A stretch of DNA of 64,000 nucleotides from Struthio camelus (lineage: Eukaryota; Chordata; Aves; Struthioniformes; Struthionidae): the NCBI RefSeq assembly GCF_040807025.1, contig NC_090952.1, forward strand, positions 7,208,001 to 7,272,000, read 5' to 3'. The position numbers and the translations under genes were made by a program. Within the stretch, counting starts at the first letter, position 1, and each line of letters opens with the position of its first letter. Below are positions 49,380 through 60,107 of the stretch, one piece after another. The notes beneath the pieces are model-generated. The model ran no database searches. It worked only from the letters and a program-made list of their open reading frames with translations, and had not been told where the DNA came from.

Positions 49380-49600
49380 GTAAGTCCAGGCTCTCGGAGA
49401 GTTAGGCCACGGCAGCGAGCTCCCGGTGAAGACGTCGCAGGGGTCAGAGCGAAAGACGTTAATACCCGTTTTCATGCCGGCGACCGGAAAGCCTGGGGCA
49501 GCGGCCGCGGGGACTTGGCAGGGGACGGAGACGGCTCCCCCCGGGGCAAAGCCCGGTGGCAGCCACGGCCCCTGCGAGGGCGCAAAGCACGCCAGCCACC
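49380..49600. promoter_or_regulatory. CpG-rich patch left of the TA-rich block
   Basis: CpG-dense stretch that changes abruptly to AT-rich sequence at about 49610. An octamer ATGCAAAT lies just beyond it at 49653-49660. Confidence 0.35.
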
Positions 49601-49680
49601 AAAACTGCGGTTTATGTATAACATCTGTGCAATGCAAAAATTCTACCTATTAATGCAAATACCTGGTTTACATTAGCACT

Positions 49681-50312
49681 AACAAATTATATATTTTATA
49701 AATCAGGTATTAGACGGCAACACAGTATTATCTAGTGTTTTTATATATAACATAGTAAGATACAGCTTATATATACCTCCCTATGTACGGTGTAAGTATA
49801 TACATACTATACATATGTACTGCATACAGTATATATTAGCTCTATAATTTACATGCATACCTACGAAATATAAAGTGGATGTGCATATTCTAGATATTAG
49901 ATACTAAAAATATGTAAATATATATTAGAGTTTACATTAAGAGTTCTAAATTACACATATATTTTAGATATATATGTAAATGAGATATATCTAGTTACAT
50001 GTAGTTATATATATATCTGATGTAACTTTATTCAAGCTATGTCTAATATAGCTGTATTGATTTCTATATAGAGATATCTATATAGAGATATATACAGTAT
50101 ATATCTAGTAGATAGCTAGTATATAGATATATAGCACATAGTATATAGACAGTAGATATATCTATATCTATTTAGTATGTTTAGTGTCTGTGTCTATATA
50201 GATACGGACATTATAGCTCTCCCTGTATGCCTGCATTTATATAGTTTGCATATATAAACTGCCTGTATTTCATCTATATATATATATAGATTTTAATATA
50301 CATTATTAAAAT
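49681..50312. repeat. TA-rich low-complexity block
   Basis: About 630 bases made mostly of TATA, TAGATA and ATATCTA text. It includes two tandem copies of a 14-mer (50063-50076 and 50077-50090) each containing the palindrome TCTATATAGA. Capable of cruciforms. Flanked on both sides by CpG-rich DNA. Confidence 0.85.
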
Positions 50313-50319
50313 GTATTCC

Positions 50320-51280
50320 TACGGAGAGGAAGCCGTAGCGCTCCGCCGCGCCTCGGCCGGCGTCTCGCTTGCCTTGCGTCCCCTTCCCGGCGGCTCGCGG
50401 GGGTGACGGCCTTCGAGCCCCCCCAGATAGCTTCGCTTTCGCCAGCTCTCCTGCGCATCCCGCCCTCCGGCCCCGGCAGAAACGCCGCGCGGCCTCGGCA
50501 CCGCGTCTCGGTTTGCGGCCGCCGCGCAAACAGGGATTTGCTGTGCCAGCGCCGTGGCCACGAGACGTCTGCAGCCGAGGGCTGCCGCGGCGCGCGCTGC
50601 TGGAGCCCGGCTTCGCCGCTGGGAAAGGAGAAGCTGAAAGAGGTCAGTAAAGGCAAGAAACCAAACGGGGCACGTTTTGCTTCGGGGCATTGCACGCAGG
50701 AGGGCATCATCCCGAGGGGCAAAATCCCTGCTCCGGGGTGCCGAACGCGAGACGCGCCAAGTCGGCGCGTTTGCTCGTTGACCTCACGCCAGCAGGCGCC
50801 GCTGGGAGCCCCTCGTCTCCGCCGCCGGACCGCGGCCTCTGCCTCGTCCTTCTCACGGCTCTTCGCTGGGGGTCGCGCCCGCCTGGCCGCTCCAGCCTCT
50901 CCAACTTTCAGCCCGGAGAGATCACGTTTGCAAAACTCATCCTCAAAATCAAAAAACAAGTGCAAAAAGAAAAAAAAAAAAACCCAAACCCCGGCGGTCT
51001 CCGCTGGCAGCAAGAAGCGGTCCAAGCGCCCTGCTAGAGCTGCACACGGCATCCCTCTGCTGGCGGAGGCTCCGGCCGCCGGGAAGCCGCCCGGCCGCCG
51101 AGCCTGCGCCCACCAGCCTGGCGCAGGCCGCGCTGGCGGCGCCGGCGACTTCAGCACAGGCATCGCCCCCGGCGAGTTCCTTCCGTGGAGCCCCAGGACC
51201 CGGCGGCACAGGCTAACACGCCGAAACTCGAGAAACCCTCCGCAAACGGTAGGGACTGGTGCGCCGCGAGGCCAACGCTG
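50320..51280. promoter_or_regulatory. CpG island right of the TA-rich block
   Basis: About 960 bases of very dense CpG starting sharply at the end of the TA-rich block. Long overlapping open frames on both strands are a by-product of few A/T-rich stop codons. Confidence 0.55.
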
Positions 51281-53287
51281 AGGAGGCCCGGTGCCCGCTT
51301 TTTTCACGCGCTTGGGCTGAACGGTGGATTTCTTCGGGGGAACGGTGGGAGCATGCAACACTAGGATCTCATTAGTGTCGCAGACAATGCCCTCTCGTTT
51401 AAAGATTAAGAAGTGTTTCGCGTTTTTCCCTACGTAACTTCATGTCAGGGTTTGGGGATTCCTGCTGCATTTGGTAGCTGGAATCTCCCTTGAGGCTTGG
51501 AAAAGCCACGTTGCTTCGGTTTCCAGTGCACAAGTCCCCTCTGCATGAAGCCATGGGTAAGGACTACACTGTCCCTATGAGAAGTCCCATTATTTTGACT
51601 TCAGTGCTCCTCTCGCAACCACCATTTAGTGCATCAAATTGCACCAACGCAGCCGCAGCAGAGCTGAGCTTAGCTTCATTGTACTCAAGGACCCTGAACA
51701 GGTTCAGTCACACTTGAAGCAGCTGGGAAGGACAAGCTAGCAGGAAAAACAGCATTTGCTTCCCTCTCCACCCTTGTATTTCCAGATGATAAAGCCCACT
51801 GAAAAATGGCCTGACTAGTCCTTCCCAAGCCCCCTCCACAGAAATGCTTGCTGTTCTCAGCGGAGTGCTTTAGGACAATGAGATGGGAGATGCTGTGGGA
51901 CGGTCTCTGAAAATGGGCCTTTCCACAAAATAATAATAATCTAGCTGTTTCTGAGCTACAACATCTAGTTTCTCTTCCTTGGTATGTGAGTAGGGACATA
52001 GAGAAGCCATTTTCATTCCAGACACTGAAAATTAATTGTGCAGGTGGATTTCTTTGCATCTTTCGGAGAGAGAGGAGCGACATTACTGAACGAGCAATTA
52101 TTCCTCCATCCCCATCTACATGGGGATGGAAAGGTTCCTCAACCTGTATTTTGCCATCGCCTTTCTCTCTCTCCCACCTAGCAAGAGGACCATTCTTCCT
52201 TGGAGGAATACCCTGAAGGGAGGAGTAGGACAATATAAAAGCTTATAGGGTTTAAGCACTGAAAGAGAAGAACTAAGCTATACAAATTTTTGCAGGCCAA
52301 AACAACGATCTCAAATGTAATACAAGCATTGGAATGAAGGTAGCCACACAAGTGCTCCAAGCTTGGTTTGGATTTTTAAAGCAATTTGGGGGGTCAAGCA
52401 ATGATATTTTTTAGGAACAAGTACAGGGATACAGATACCAAAGGACTTCCTACAGGGAGGTGCAGGGCTGAAGTCAGCGAGCTGGCAAAGAGTTTCTGGT
52501 ATAGAAAGTATGGGAACTGCTTCTTGAGTGGAGACATTGAAATACAAGTTAAGGCCTATGTTAAAGACAGAATTTCAGTTTGAACTGGTCAAGTCATCGT
52601 ACGCTTCCAGAACAAGACAAACCACAAAGCTCAGAAATGAAGCCTACGAGAACTGGGAAAAAAGCTCCTATCAAAGAGCTCTACCTGTGGAGACTGAAGC
52701 TGGAGAAGGATTCAGATTCAAACCATCCCTTAGGGAATCCTGCAAATCTTTCCTATTTACCACAGCAAGATCATCACTCACAGTGCTGCCAAGCATCAGC
52801 CTAACCGCGATACTGCTACCCACCGCCGGAGCACCTAAACCGATGGGCGCTGAATGATTCCATACTCGGCAGAAGCTTTCTACCCCTTCTTTCGTTTCAA
52901 TGTCATCACGCCTCCCTCGAGGAATGGCTAGGACTTCTTACACAAGGAATGGAGTTGAGGTGAGGGAAGCGCTGATAAGAAACATAGCGTCCCACACCCT
53001 AAAAAAATTTCCTTCCCACTCAAGTAAGCGTTTGCACGTAGATCAGATCCTAATTTTAGGATGAAGCTTTTAGCCATCTGTGAGAGCTTACGAAAGCCAC
53101 AGCACGCTGCAAAGAGCGCGGCATGTTTCTCTGGATTTGCAGCACTGAAGTCAGCTCACCGGGTCCTAGTACTGATGGGTACCCAGAAAAGTCACAGCTA
53201 CTACTTGAAAGACAACTTAAGGATAACCGGTTTGGGTATCCCATATTGTCCACTGACAGGTTTACAGAAGCCTAGTACATAATGAGA

Positions 53288-53293
53288 TTTATT
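53288..53293 (-). terminator. RLIM: Alternative distal polyadenylation signal AATAAA (RLIM)
   Basis: Minus-strand AATAAA in GGAATAAATCTC, 224 bases beyond the favoured site. It could mark the true end of the UTR. Confidence 0.25.
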
Positions 53294-53511
53294 CCTTCAG
53301 CTTTACGAACTAAGAAGGAGCAATAATTTCTTCTGAGGACTTAACTAGATACCATTCCAGTTCTTTTCTTTCCATCCAGCCTCAAGGGAGGAGGTATACA
53401 ACTGAAGTAAATTCCTATCACATCCATCGTAATGTACTCCCGTCCTTTCCCACCATAAGAAGAATAAAGCCAAGGAGTGATGATCAAGCACAAAATTATC
53501 ACTTCATGCAT

Positions 53512-53517
53512 TTTATT
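53512..53517 (-). terminator. RLIM: Polyadenylation signal AATAAA (RLIM, favoured distal site)
   Basis: Minus-strand AATAAA in CTCAATAAAATGCATG about 5.06 kb past the stop codon, followed by a T/G-rich stretch (TTTTGTGCTTG). Proximal alternatives are at 57962 and 56110; a further one is at 53288. Confidence 0.45.
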
Positions 53518-53941
53518 GAGTCTATTTAAATGTGCATTATGACATCTTACATAGGGAACAAACTCCTCCTAAATGTCAGCTATCAAATCTGGTCAAACTG
53601 TTGTCTGATGACCTCAGAGTACCATTTTGTACTAAACAAGTCCAGTATAAACAGATGTAAAGCACTGTACCAGAAAAAAAAAAAAAAAGAAAGGAAAATC
53701 ATTACATTCTCAGTTTAATTCAGGGCTTCCCAACCAACAGCCTTACTAGCAGATAGTAACATTCAGGAAAGGGTCTTGGGTGTTTTAGCTTAAGGGAACA
53801 AAACCAGATAAGATAATCAAAACAAATTGAATAGTTTGTTTCCCCCATAAGAAAAAAAAAAAAAGAAAAGGATACAAGGTACCTCATATCAAAAAGAGGT
53901 TGGGAAGCCCTGGTATAACAGATGCAAATTTCTTTTCTTTC

Positions 53942-53967
53942 TCTTAAAAAAAACAAACAAACAAACA
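53942..53967. repeat. CAAA simple repeat and A run
   Basis: An A run followed by three CAAA units, in the inferred RLIM 3'UTR (T-rich in the transcript). Confidence 0.8.
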
Positions 53968-54645
53968 CAACATAGCTTAAATGTACCTTGGGTAAGTTAT
54001 CACTGATTCTGTCTCTTCACGCTCCTCCTTCCCTCCCTCGTCAAGGATAAACAAACCAAAAGCCTAGCGTCTGTAAAAATTTGAAATATTTCTGAATTTG
54101 TTACAAATTCCCTTAACATGGCTCCAAGCCAACCCCCATAGAAAGCGACTCCTCCCAGGAGAAGCCAGAGGAGCAGGCAGACATTTCCGTAACGACTGCA
54201 TACCTCGGCAGCTCAACATTTGATCGTACACCCTCGGTCAAGCGAGGTCCCACAGCAGGAGCAAGGACCAATGGTGAAAAAGCCAAGACACCAGACAGTT
54301 ATACAAATGTACACATTACAGTAATAAGAAGGATCTCAAGTTAAAGATAAGGCTGTGGCTTAAGCCAACTGGATGAACCTGTGCATTGCACTGTGATGAC
54401 TAAGGCCATGCCGGGAGATTCAGGAAACACCTAGTGACACTGCCAACCAATGGTCAGCCTCAACTGTGTTTCTTTTCTCGTCTTGGAGTTAGACCCGCGT
54501 TATTACGGCAGCACTTTGAATCTCCCCGTTGTGTAGGCGACCATTTCGAGATAAACATCCACTGCAATTATACTAGGGAAACAGTCCTTTGGACTCCACA
54601 TATTTGCATAATCCAGCTAAGTGAGGGGAAACTGGAATGACAGTC

Positions 54646-54717
54646 ATTATGGCCCATTGTGTCAACATTAGTGGGAAATACATTAGTTTGCAAGTTGACA
54701 CAATGAACAATTATGGC
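54646..54717. other. 12-bp inverted repeat flanked by 8-bp direct repeats in the RLIM 3'UTR
   Basis: CATTGTGTCAAC (54655-54666) and GTTGACACAATG (54694-54705) are perfect inverted repeats around a 27-base loop. ATTATGGC occurs just outside on both sides (54646-54653 and 54710-54717). It may be a hairpin in the RLIM transcript or a tiny transposon remnant with target duplication. Confidence 0.65.
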
Positions 54718-57700
54718 TCCTTCAAAACTGGTACGGTATCATGTTAGTGCAGCTGCTATGCACGCACATTAATACTTCCTACAAAAAGTCTTTAAACTTT
54801 TAATGAGTAATTTCTATGCATGCAGTAGCTACATGAGTCAAATCATTCTGAAAACAAATCAATTAACTGCCTACAAGCTCTTTGCAAAAAACCCAACTTA
54901 AGTAATAAAAAAGTGCGTGTAAAAGGAAAGTCTAACAAACCTCAGGAATTACTCTTCACAGTCTTTTAATGAATAAAGCCCTTAAAAAAAAAAAAAAAGG
55001 CAAGCACCCTCAACTCATTATTGGTTTACAAATTAAGTTAAACTGTCCACTGCACTCTTATATATAAAAAAGCGTGCATTCATCTAGGTTTTGGCCTCAC
55101 GACTGCTTTAATAGCCATGCATGGAGGTCCTAGGGACACAGATCTGTCCTGCAAGAACGGAATTAAGCTCACACGCAGACAGACAGGTATTCACAATATG
55201 AGCTAGTCTGGCTTGCCGTTAAAAACCCACCACCACAACTCTAGTTAAGCAGGCAGCAACCGGGGAACTCCTTCAAAATTAAAATAAAGCAAAAGCCTTC
55301 AATGTGAAAGGAACCATGTTGCTCTAAGAGACAAGATGCAGCTTTATCCTGGCTTTGAAGGAAGGGTAAGAGAGGCTCCCACAAGGTGGCACTATGAACT
55401 AGGGAGTTGATGCAACAAGGCTGCCTCTGCCCAACACTCCTTTCTGTCCAATCAGGCATTGGAAAATTACAAAAAAATAACCATTTTAACCCTTCCGATG
55501 GCTAGAAGCATGAGCAAAGCAGCTGCATCCCCCCTGTAATAGCAACGCTAAAACAAGGAAGCTTGAATTTAGGGAAGGTGTAAGCAAAAGGGCTCAATAC
55601 CGAAATGATTCATAAACAGTAAATTAGGCTAAATGCTAACCTTGCTAAATCAAGACAGGCGTTTATATTTTGTTAGCAATTAACGTGCTAATACTGGCTT
55701 TTCCAAATTCCAATAGAACTTTAAAAGACGAGAAATTATCTCAAGATACTAGGGCATGACACGGTAGCACTTAAAAATTCTCGTTGCCGGCCCTCAAGAC
55801 CTATGACTTTGATATAAAATTTGTGTTTTGTGCACGGTACGCTCCAAAGGCATTCGTGAACACCACTGAGCTCCCGCGTGCACCTCGGAGCGGTCGGGAC
55901 ACTGCTCAGCCCCATCAGCAGACGACTCGGCTACTCCGAAAGGCCTTCGCTGCAGCAGCAATGTCATTCCTGCTAACCCGTCTGGAAGTCGGGCAAGTGA
56001 GCCCCAGCGCCTTTAGCACGCTCAGCGTCCGCTGAGTTAGAACATTCAAGGGCTTCTTAACTGAGGTTAAATTACTTGTTCTTGGTACCATTTGGGAAAC
56101 CTCCAACGTTTTATTTGTTGTTGCTATTGTTACATGAAGATAAAATGTTAAGGCATGCCACTATTAAGCTAAAACAAAACTGTAAAGTCGATTCTATCGA
56201 AGTGTACAGTTATTGGAAACTTAGAACATTAAAAAGAAAGTTATGCCGAATGACACGTATCACAGCCGTGCTTCACATTAATTAGCACTAGTGGGCTCCT
56301 TTCTTTCTGGTCACCATCCTTAGTCCTCAGCGATGTAGCTCAGATTTCCAAAATCTAAAACATATTCACGTAGAGGAAGGGGTTTTTTTTCCCCTTCTAA
56401 TTCTACTCTCCAGTAAGCCAGCAAAGCTACTGGGAAGCTGCAGCTGGTAGCATGCATTTGCTACGTGTATGCTACTGGAAGAAATTCAGAAGTGTTATTT
56501 TGCTGAGGAAATTTTGGCATAAAGTACATCATCTACATTCATGAGAGTCCGGCACCTGAAATAGCTAATTTCCAATTTTACAGTGATGCACATCAGAGGG
56601 AAAAATTTAAGGGCACAAGCTTATTTAGTCTTCTGCCTAAAAAAGAATATACATAAGCCCCTCTGCCACAATGGTGTGTCCCACCAGGAGGAAAGCGAGC
56701 TCAATAGCCAGTCAGGGTTTCCCACTGAGCCAAACACCACAAAACACACAGGTAGAAAGAAAACTGGAATTTTGGGATACCGTGGACTCCTTAACTAGCT
56801 GATGAGAAGTTAAAATGGCTCAGAGCTGAGACTGTATTTTACGCAACCACCACTATAAAACACTGAAAATGTGTTTTAATTAGGGGGAGGGGAAAGAAAA
56901 AAAAAAAGATAGGCCAGCTTTGGTTTTCTGTCATCTGAGGAGCAAGCAACATTTCCCATATAGCCAGCAAGAGCAGTTCATATCCCTTCATAACTACTGC
57001 CCTGAAGTTGAAATAAATAATTGCACTGGGTGGGGGGATCGCTAAAGAATAAACAGAAAGAATAGCTCATAGAGGGAGTGAAGGGAAACTTTCCCCTGAC
57101 ATTGATGAGTCTTGAGGTACATTTTCCAATTCTCAATTTAATATGCCACATACTCACTTTTAATGGAAAGTGTAACTGGCTTTAATCGGTCCAAAAGGAG
57201 TACAAAGACCTTTTTTTAAAATGTGTTGCCAATTGCCAGAAGTGTAACATTAAGTGCACTACAGTAATCAATTACAAATTTCATATTTAACTTAGCACTC
57301 TAATAATTAATCTGCTTTCCAGTTAATACTTAAAATGATTCTTCTGCGGCACTTTAGTCACAGGCCACTCACGCTGGGTATCAGCACGTTCACTAAACGG
57401 ATCCAGAGTTTACTAATATTGTTGAAGCTGGTGGAGAACAACAACAACAGTCAGTATTTGTCTGCTGAAGAGTTACAGAGTTGCCTCAAAAATTAAAATA
57501 AAATTTGATATCAAAAAATGGGCATAAACCTCACCGAATGAACTGGTACATACCCATCTGTATTATTACGTATTAGTAACCATACAAAGAAATAACCAGT
57601 CATTAGAACAGTTTCTAAATTTTTATCATCTTTTTTGGTGGCATTACTGAGCCAAAACACTGCAATTATAACATTCAATTTCCATTTTTTAATGCAATTA

Positions 57701-57961
57701 AGATGTCTAATTCAATTGTTCTTATATTACAGTAGCTGTTCACATAAATAGTACAGATATGCACTGCTCTTGACAGGTACACAGTTACAAAAGCAGCTCT
57801 CTTGTATTTAGTTTGCTCTCTGTGTGGTGGGTTTTGTATGAAAAGCATTCTCGATTTCTAAGCATGGTACAATTTTAATTCTTAATGCATTAGTACAACA
57901 GTGCATTGGAAAAGTACTGAGCTTCTACAAAAAAGCTTTACAATTTTAAAACAGATTTTTT

Positions 57962-57967
57962 TTTATT
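57962..57967 (-). terminator. RLIM: Proximal polyadenylation signal AATAAA (RLIM)
   Basis: Minus-strand hexamer about 0.6 kb past the RLIM stop, next to a long A run on the same strand. It could give a short-UTR transcript. Confidence 0.3.
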
Positions 57968-58572
57968 TAAACAAGCATAGGCAATTCTTATATTTCCACA
58001 ACAAGATAAATATCCCAATTAAGCTAACAGCTCATCCTACAGCGTGCCATAGTGATGGGGAAAGGGCTAACATTAGTGTTATTTACACAGACATGTCCAA
58101 TATTAACCCAGTATGAAAATTAAGAGTATGTTCAAGTGTGCAATTAAGTTCATATTATTTTTCAGTCGGGTAGTTGGATCTCTTGCAAAAAATCCTTTAC
58201 GACTCATGTACGCTTAGCTGGGACGACTTCTCAGAAGAATTCCTCGTGAGTACAACCTTGAGGACAAAACGCTTATTGGCCTGGGGGGCAGGGGAAAAAC
58301 TTAATAGTCTTCATAATGAAAAACATATTTTTAAACCGGTAGATGTCTTTGGACAAGTGATATTTATCACAAACTGACTAGACCTTGAAAAACCTAATTA
58401 AAGAAATGCTCCAATTTTAAAAGCTTTAATTCAGAAAATGCTTTCATGAGGGAAGATTCACTCCAAGTCATTACTATACATTTAGGTACCACTCAAAAAG
58501 TGGCCATAAAGGAAGTGACTTCTTTGCCCATCACTATTACACTAGCTGCTTGGCCAGGAATTCAGATCTCGT

Positions 58573-60107
58573 TTAGACAACACTCTCTCTGTTACCAGAA
58601 GCTAAGACTGCTCTGCGACAAATGGGACAAGTGGAATTTTCTGATAACCAGCGGTCAATGCAGTGGACATGGTACTCATGGGAACAAGGCAGTTTACGAA
58701 GCTTGTTGCCTTCCGTGTACTCTGTAATACACACGCTACAGGTTTTCAGAGCATCGCTCTCACCAAAATTCCTCATTGCTAGGTTGTCAATTTGTTCTTT
58801 GGTGAGTCCTCTTGGTTGGTCATCGTCATCTTCATTTAACAGGAAAAACTGTGCCAGGCTAAGGAATGGCAGAGAACCACTTTCTTCAAATGTGACCGAT
58901 CCCCTAGTATTCCGACCTTCCCGTCTAGCACCAGATGTCGAACCACCTTCGTTACCACCTTCATACACCTCCCCTGAGCTAGCATCTGTACTTTCGTTGC
59001 TTGAACTACCACCACCTCCGTTCTGCGGCTCAGAAGCATCCACATTCTGATTTGGAGCAGGGCCACTAGGATCTGCATCGCTATCACTATACATAAAGTA
59101 ACTTAACTCTCCGAAGCCTGTCATTATCTGCCTTAGCATAGTCTGAATAGCAACTGATGTAGTCTCACTCAAGCCTGTGTTTAAGATCCTACGAATAGGA
59201 ATCCTAATGGTACTGACGTAAGTTCTCACTCCAGCCCGTTCTGAACGTGAAAACGTGCGCCTAAACCCTCCCCGTTCACTTTCGTAAGTGACCGTGTTGT
59301 TAGGTGTCTGGGACCTGGACCGAGTTCTGTTGGCTATGCTGTCTCTTTGTCGATATTCTCCTGGACGAACTCTTCTCACTTGAAGATCCAGTACTATAGT
59401 AGGAGGCCTCTGCCCAGGAGTTGCAGACTCACTGCTGCCATTAGTTTCTGAAGAACCTGTTGCTTGAGGAACAGGTCTGGTTTCAGGGGTTGAAAACAGA
59501 ACTGCGTTTTCACTTGGCATCTCAGTCCCCACTGTATGCTGCCTTAAGGTCACATGCTGCCTAGTTCTAGAACTTCCCTCAGCTTCATTTACCGAGGAAT
59601 GATCAAGTGTCTGAGATGATGTATTGTGATGAGCCCTGCGAGGAGTCTCACTCACTGGATTAATAGGTGACCTACTTCTATCAGTCCTAGCCCGTGTTCT
59701 CCGCTGTTCTGGGCTCCTACTTCTCGCTCTCCTCTGCCCTCTAGGAGGCGAGGCTTCCTCAGTTGTTAGCTCCTCAGAAGCACTCCTTTCTGATCCAGGC
59801 TGCCTTACGGATGGTGATTCAGACCTTGGAATTTCAGAGTCACTTTGGCTGTTTTCCAAATCCTCCCCACTGGAAGGCTCTACAGATGGCTCATTCTCAG
59901 TTTCTGGATTTGTGTTCCCATTATTACGGTTGACATTTATTTCCAAACTGAATCTGAAGTCACCACTATTGGGGTTAGTCCGGCTCACTGCTCTCCAAGA
60001 TTGGTTTCCTCGCTGCCCACTTCGCGTTGTATTTCCAGTCTGTCGGACTGAATTAAGCCAGTCTATTATAGAATCTCCATTTGAAACATCTTCTGCGGAC
60101 TCTGCAC
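58573..60107 (-). CDS. RLIM: RLIM last coding exon
   Basis: 1535 coding bases, residues 85-595, carrying [18 protein letters not shown], the basic regions, the acidic/serine linker and the RING-H2 finger. The acceptor is TTTTTCACAG at 60108. The Met at 59988 is internal, not a start. The stop codon is at 58575-58573. Confidence 0.96.

Larger units (their letters stand above)
44066..53480. other. Interval between convergent SLC16A2 and RLIM gene ends
   Basis: The left 7 kb (to about 51.3 kb) is CpG-rich with a TA-rich block inside; the right 2 kb (51.3-53.5 kb) is of ordinary composition with no recognisable feature apart from an A run. Open frames over 200 codons exist (47369-48001 plus; 48491-49138, 50306-51361 minus; 50403-51281 plus) but read as low-complexity GC-rich chance text and overlap one another on opposite strands. 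No splice-consistent protein gene was found. Confidence 0.6.
53480..58572 (-). other. RLIM: RLIM 3' untranslated region (inferred, about 5 kb)
   Basis: AT-rich, free of long open frames, rich in ATTTA-type and A/T-run text, and contiguous with the RLIM stop. Minus-strand AATAAA hexamers occur at 57962-57967, 56110-56115, 53512-53517 and 53288-53293; the 53512 site is the favoured distal end because the sequence past it is T/G-rich on the minus strand. A Pumilio-type TGTAAATA lies at 58080-58087. An inverted repeat at 54646-54717 lies inside. The extent is inference. Confidence 0.5.

Noticed and set aside
50306-51361. 351-codon minus-strand frame overlapping a 292-codon plus-strand frame (50403-51281)
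   Set aside because: Both lie in a CpG island where stops are rare; they overlap in opposite strands and read as low-complexity Arg/Pro/Ala text with a poly-Phe or poly-Lys stretch.
51685-52233. 182-codon minus-strand frame
   Set aside because: No family recognised, no splice or start support; near the end of the intergenic interval and probably chance.
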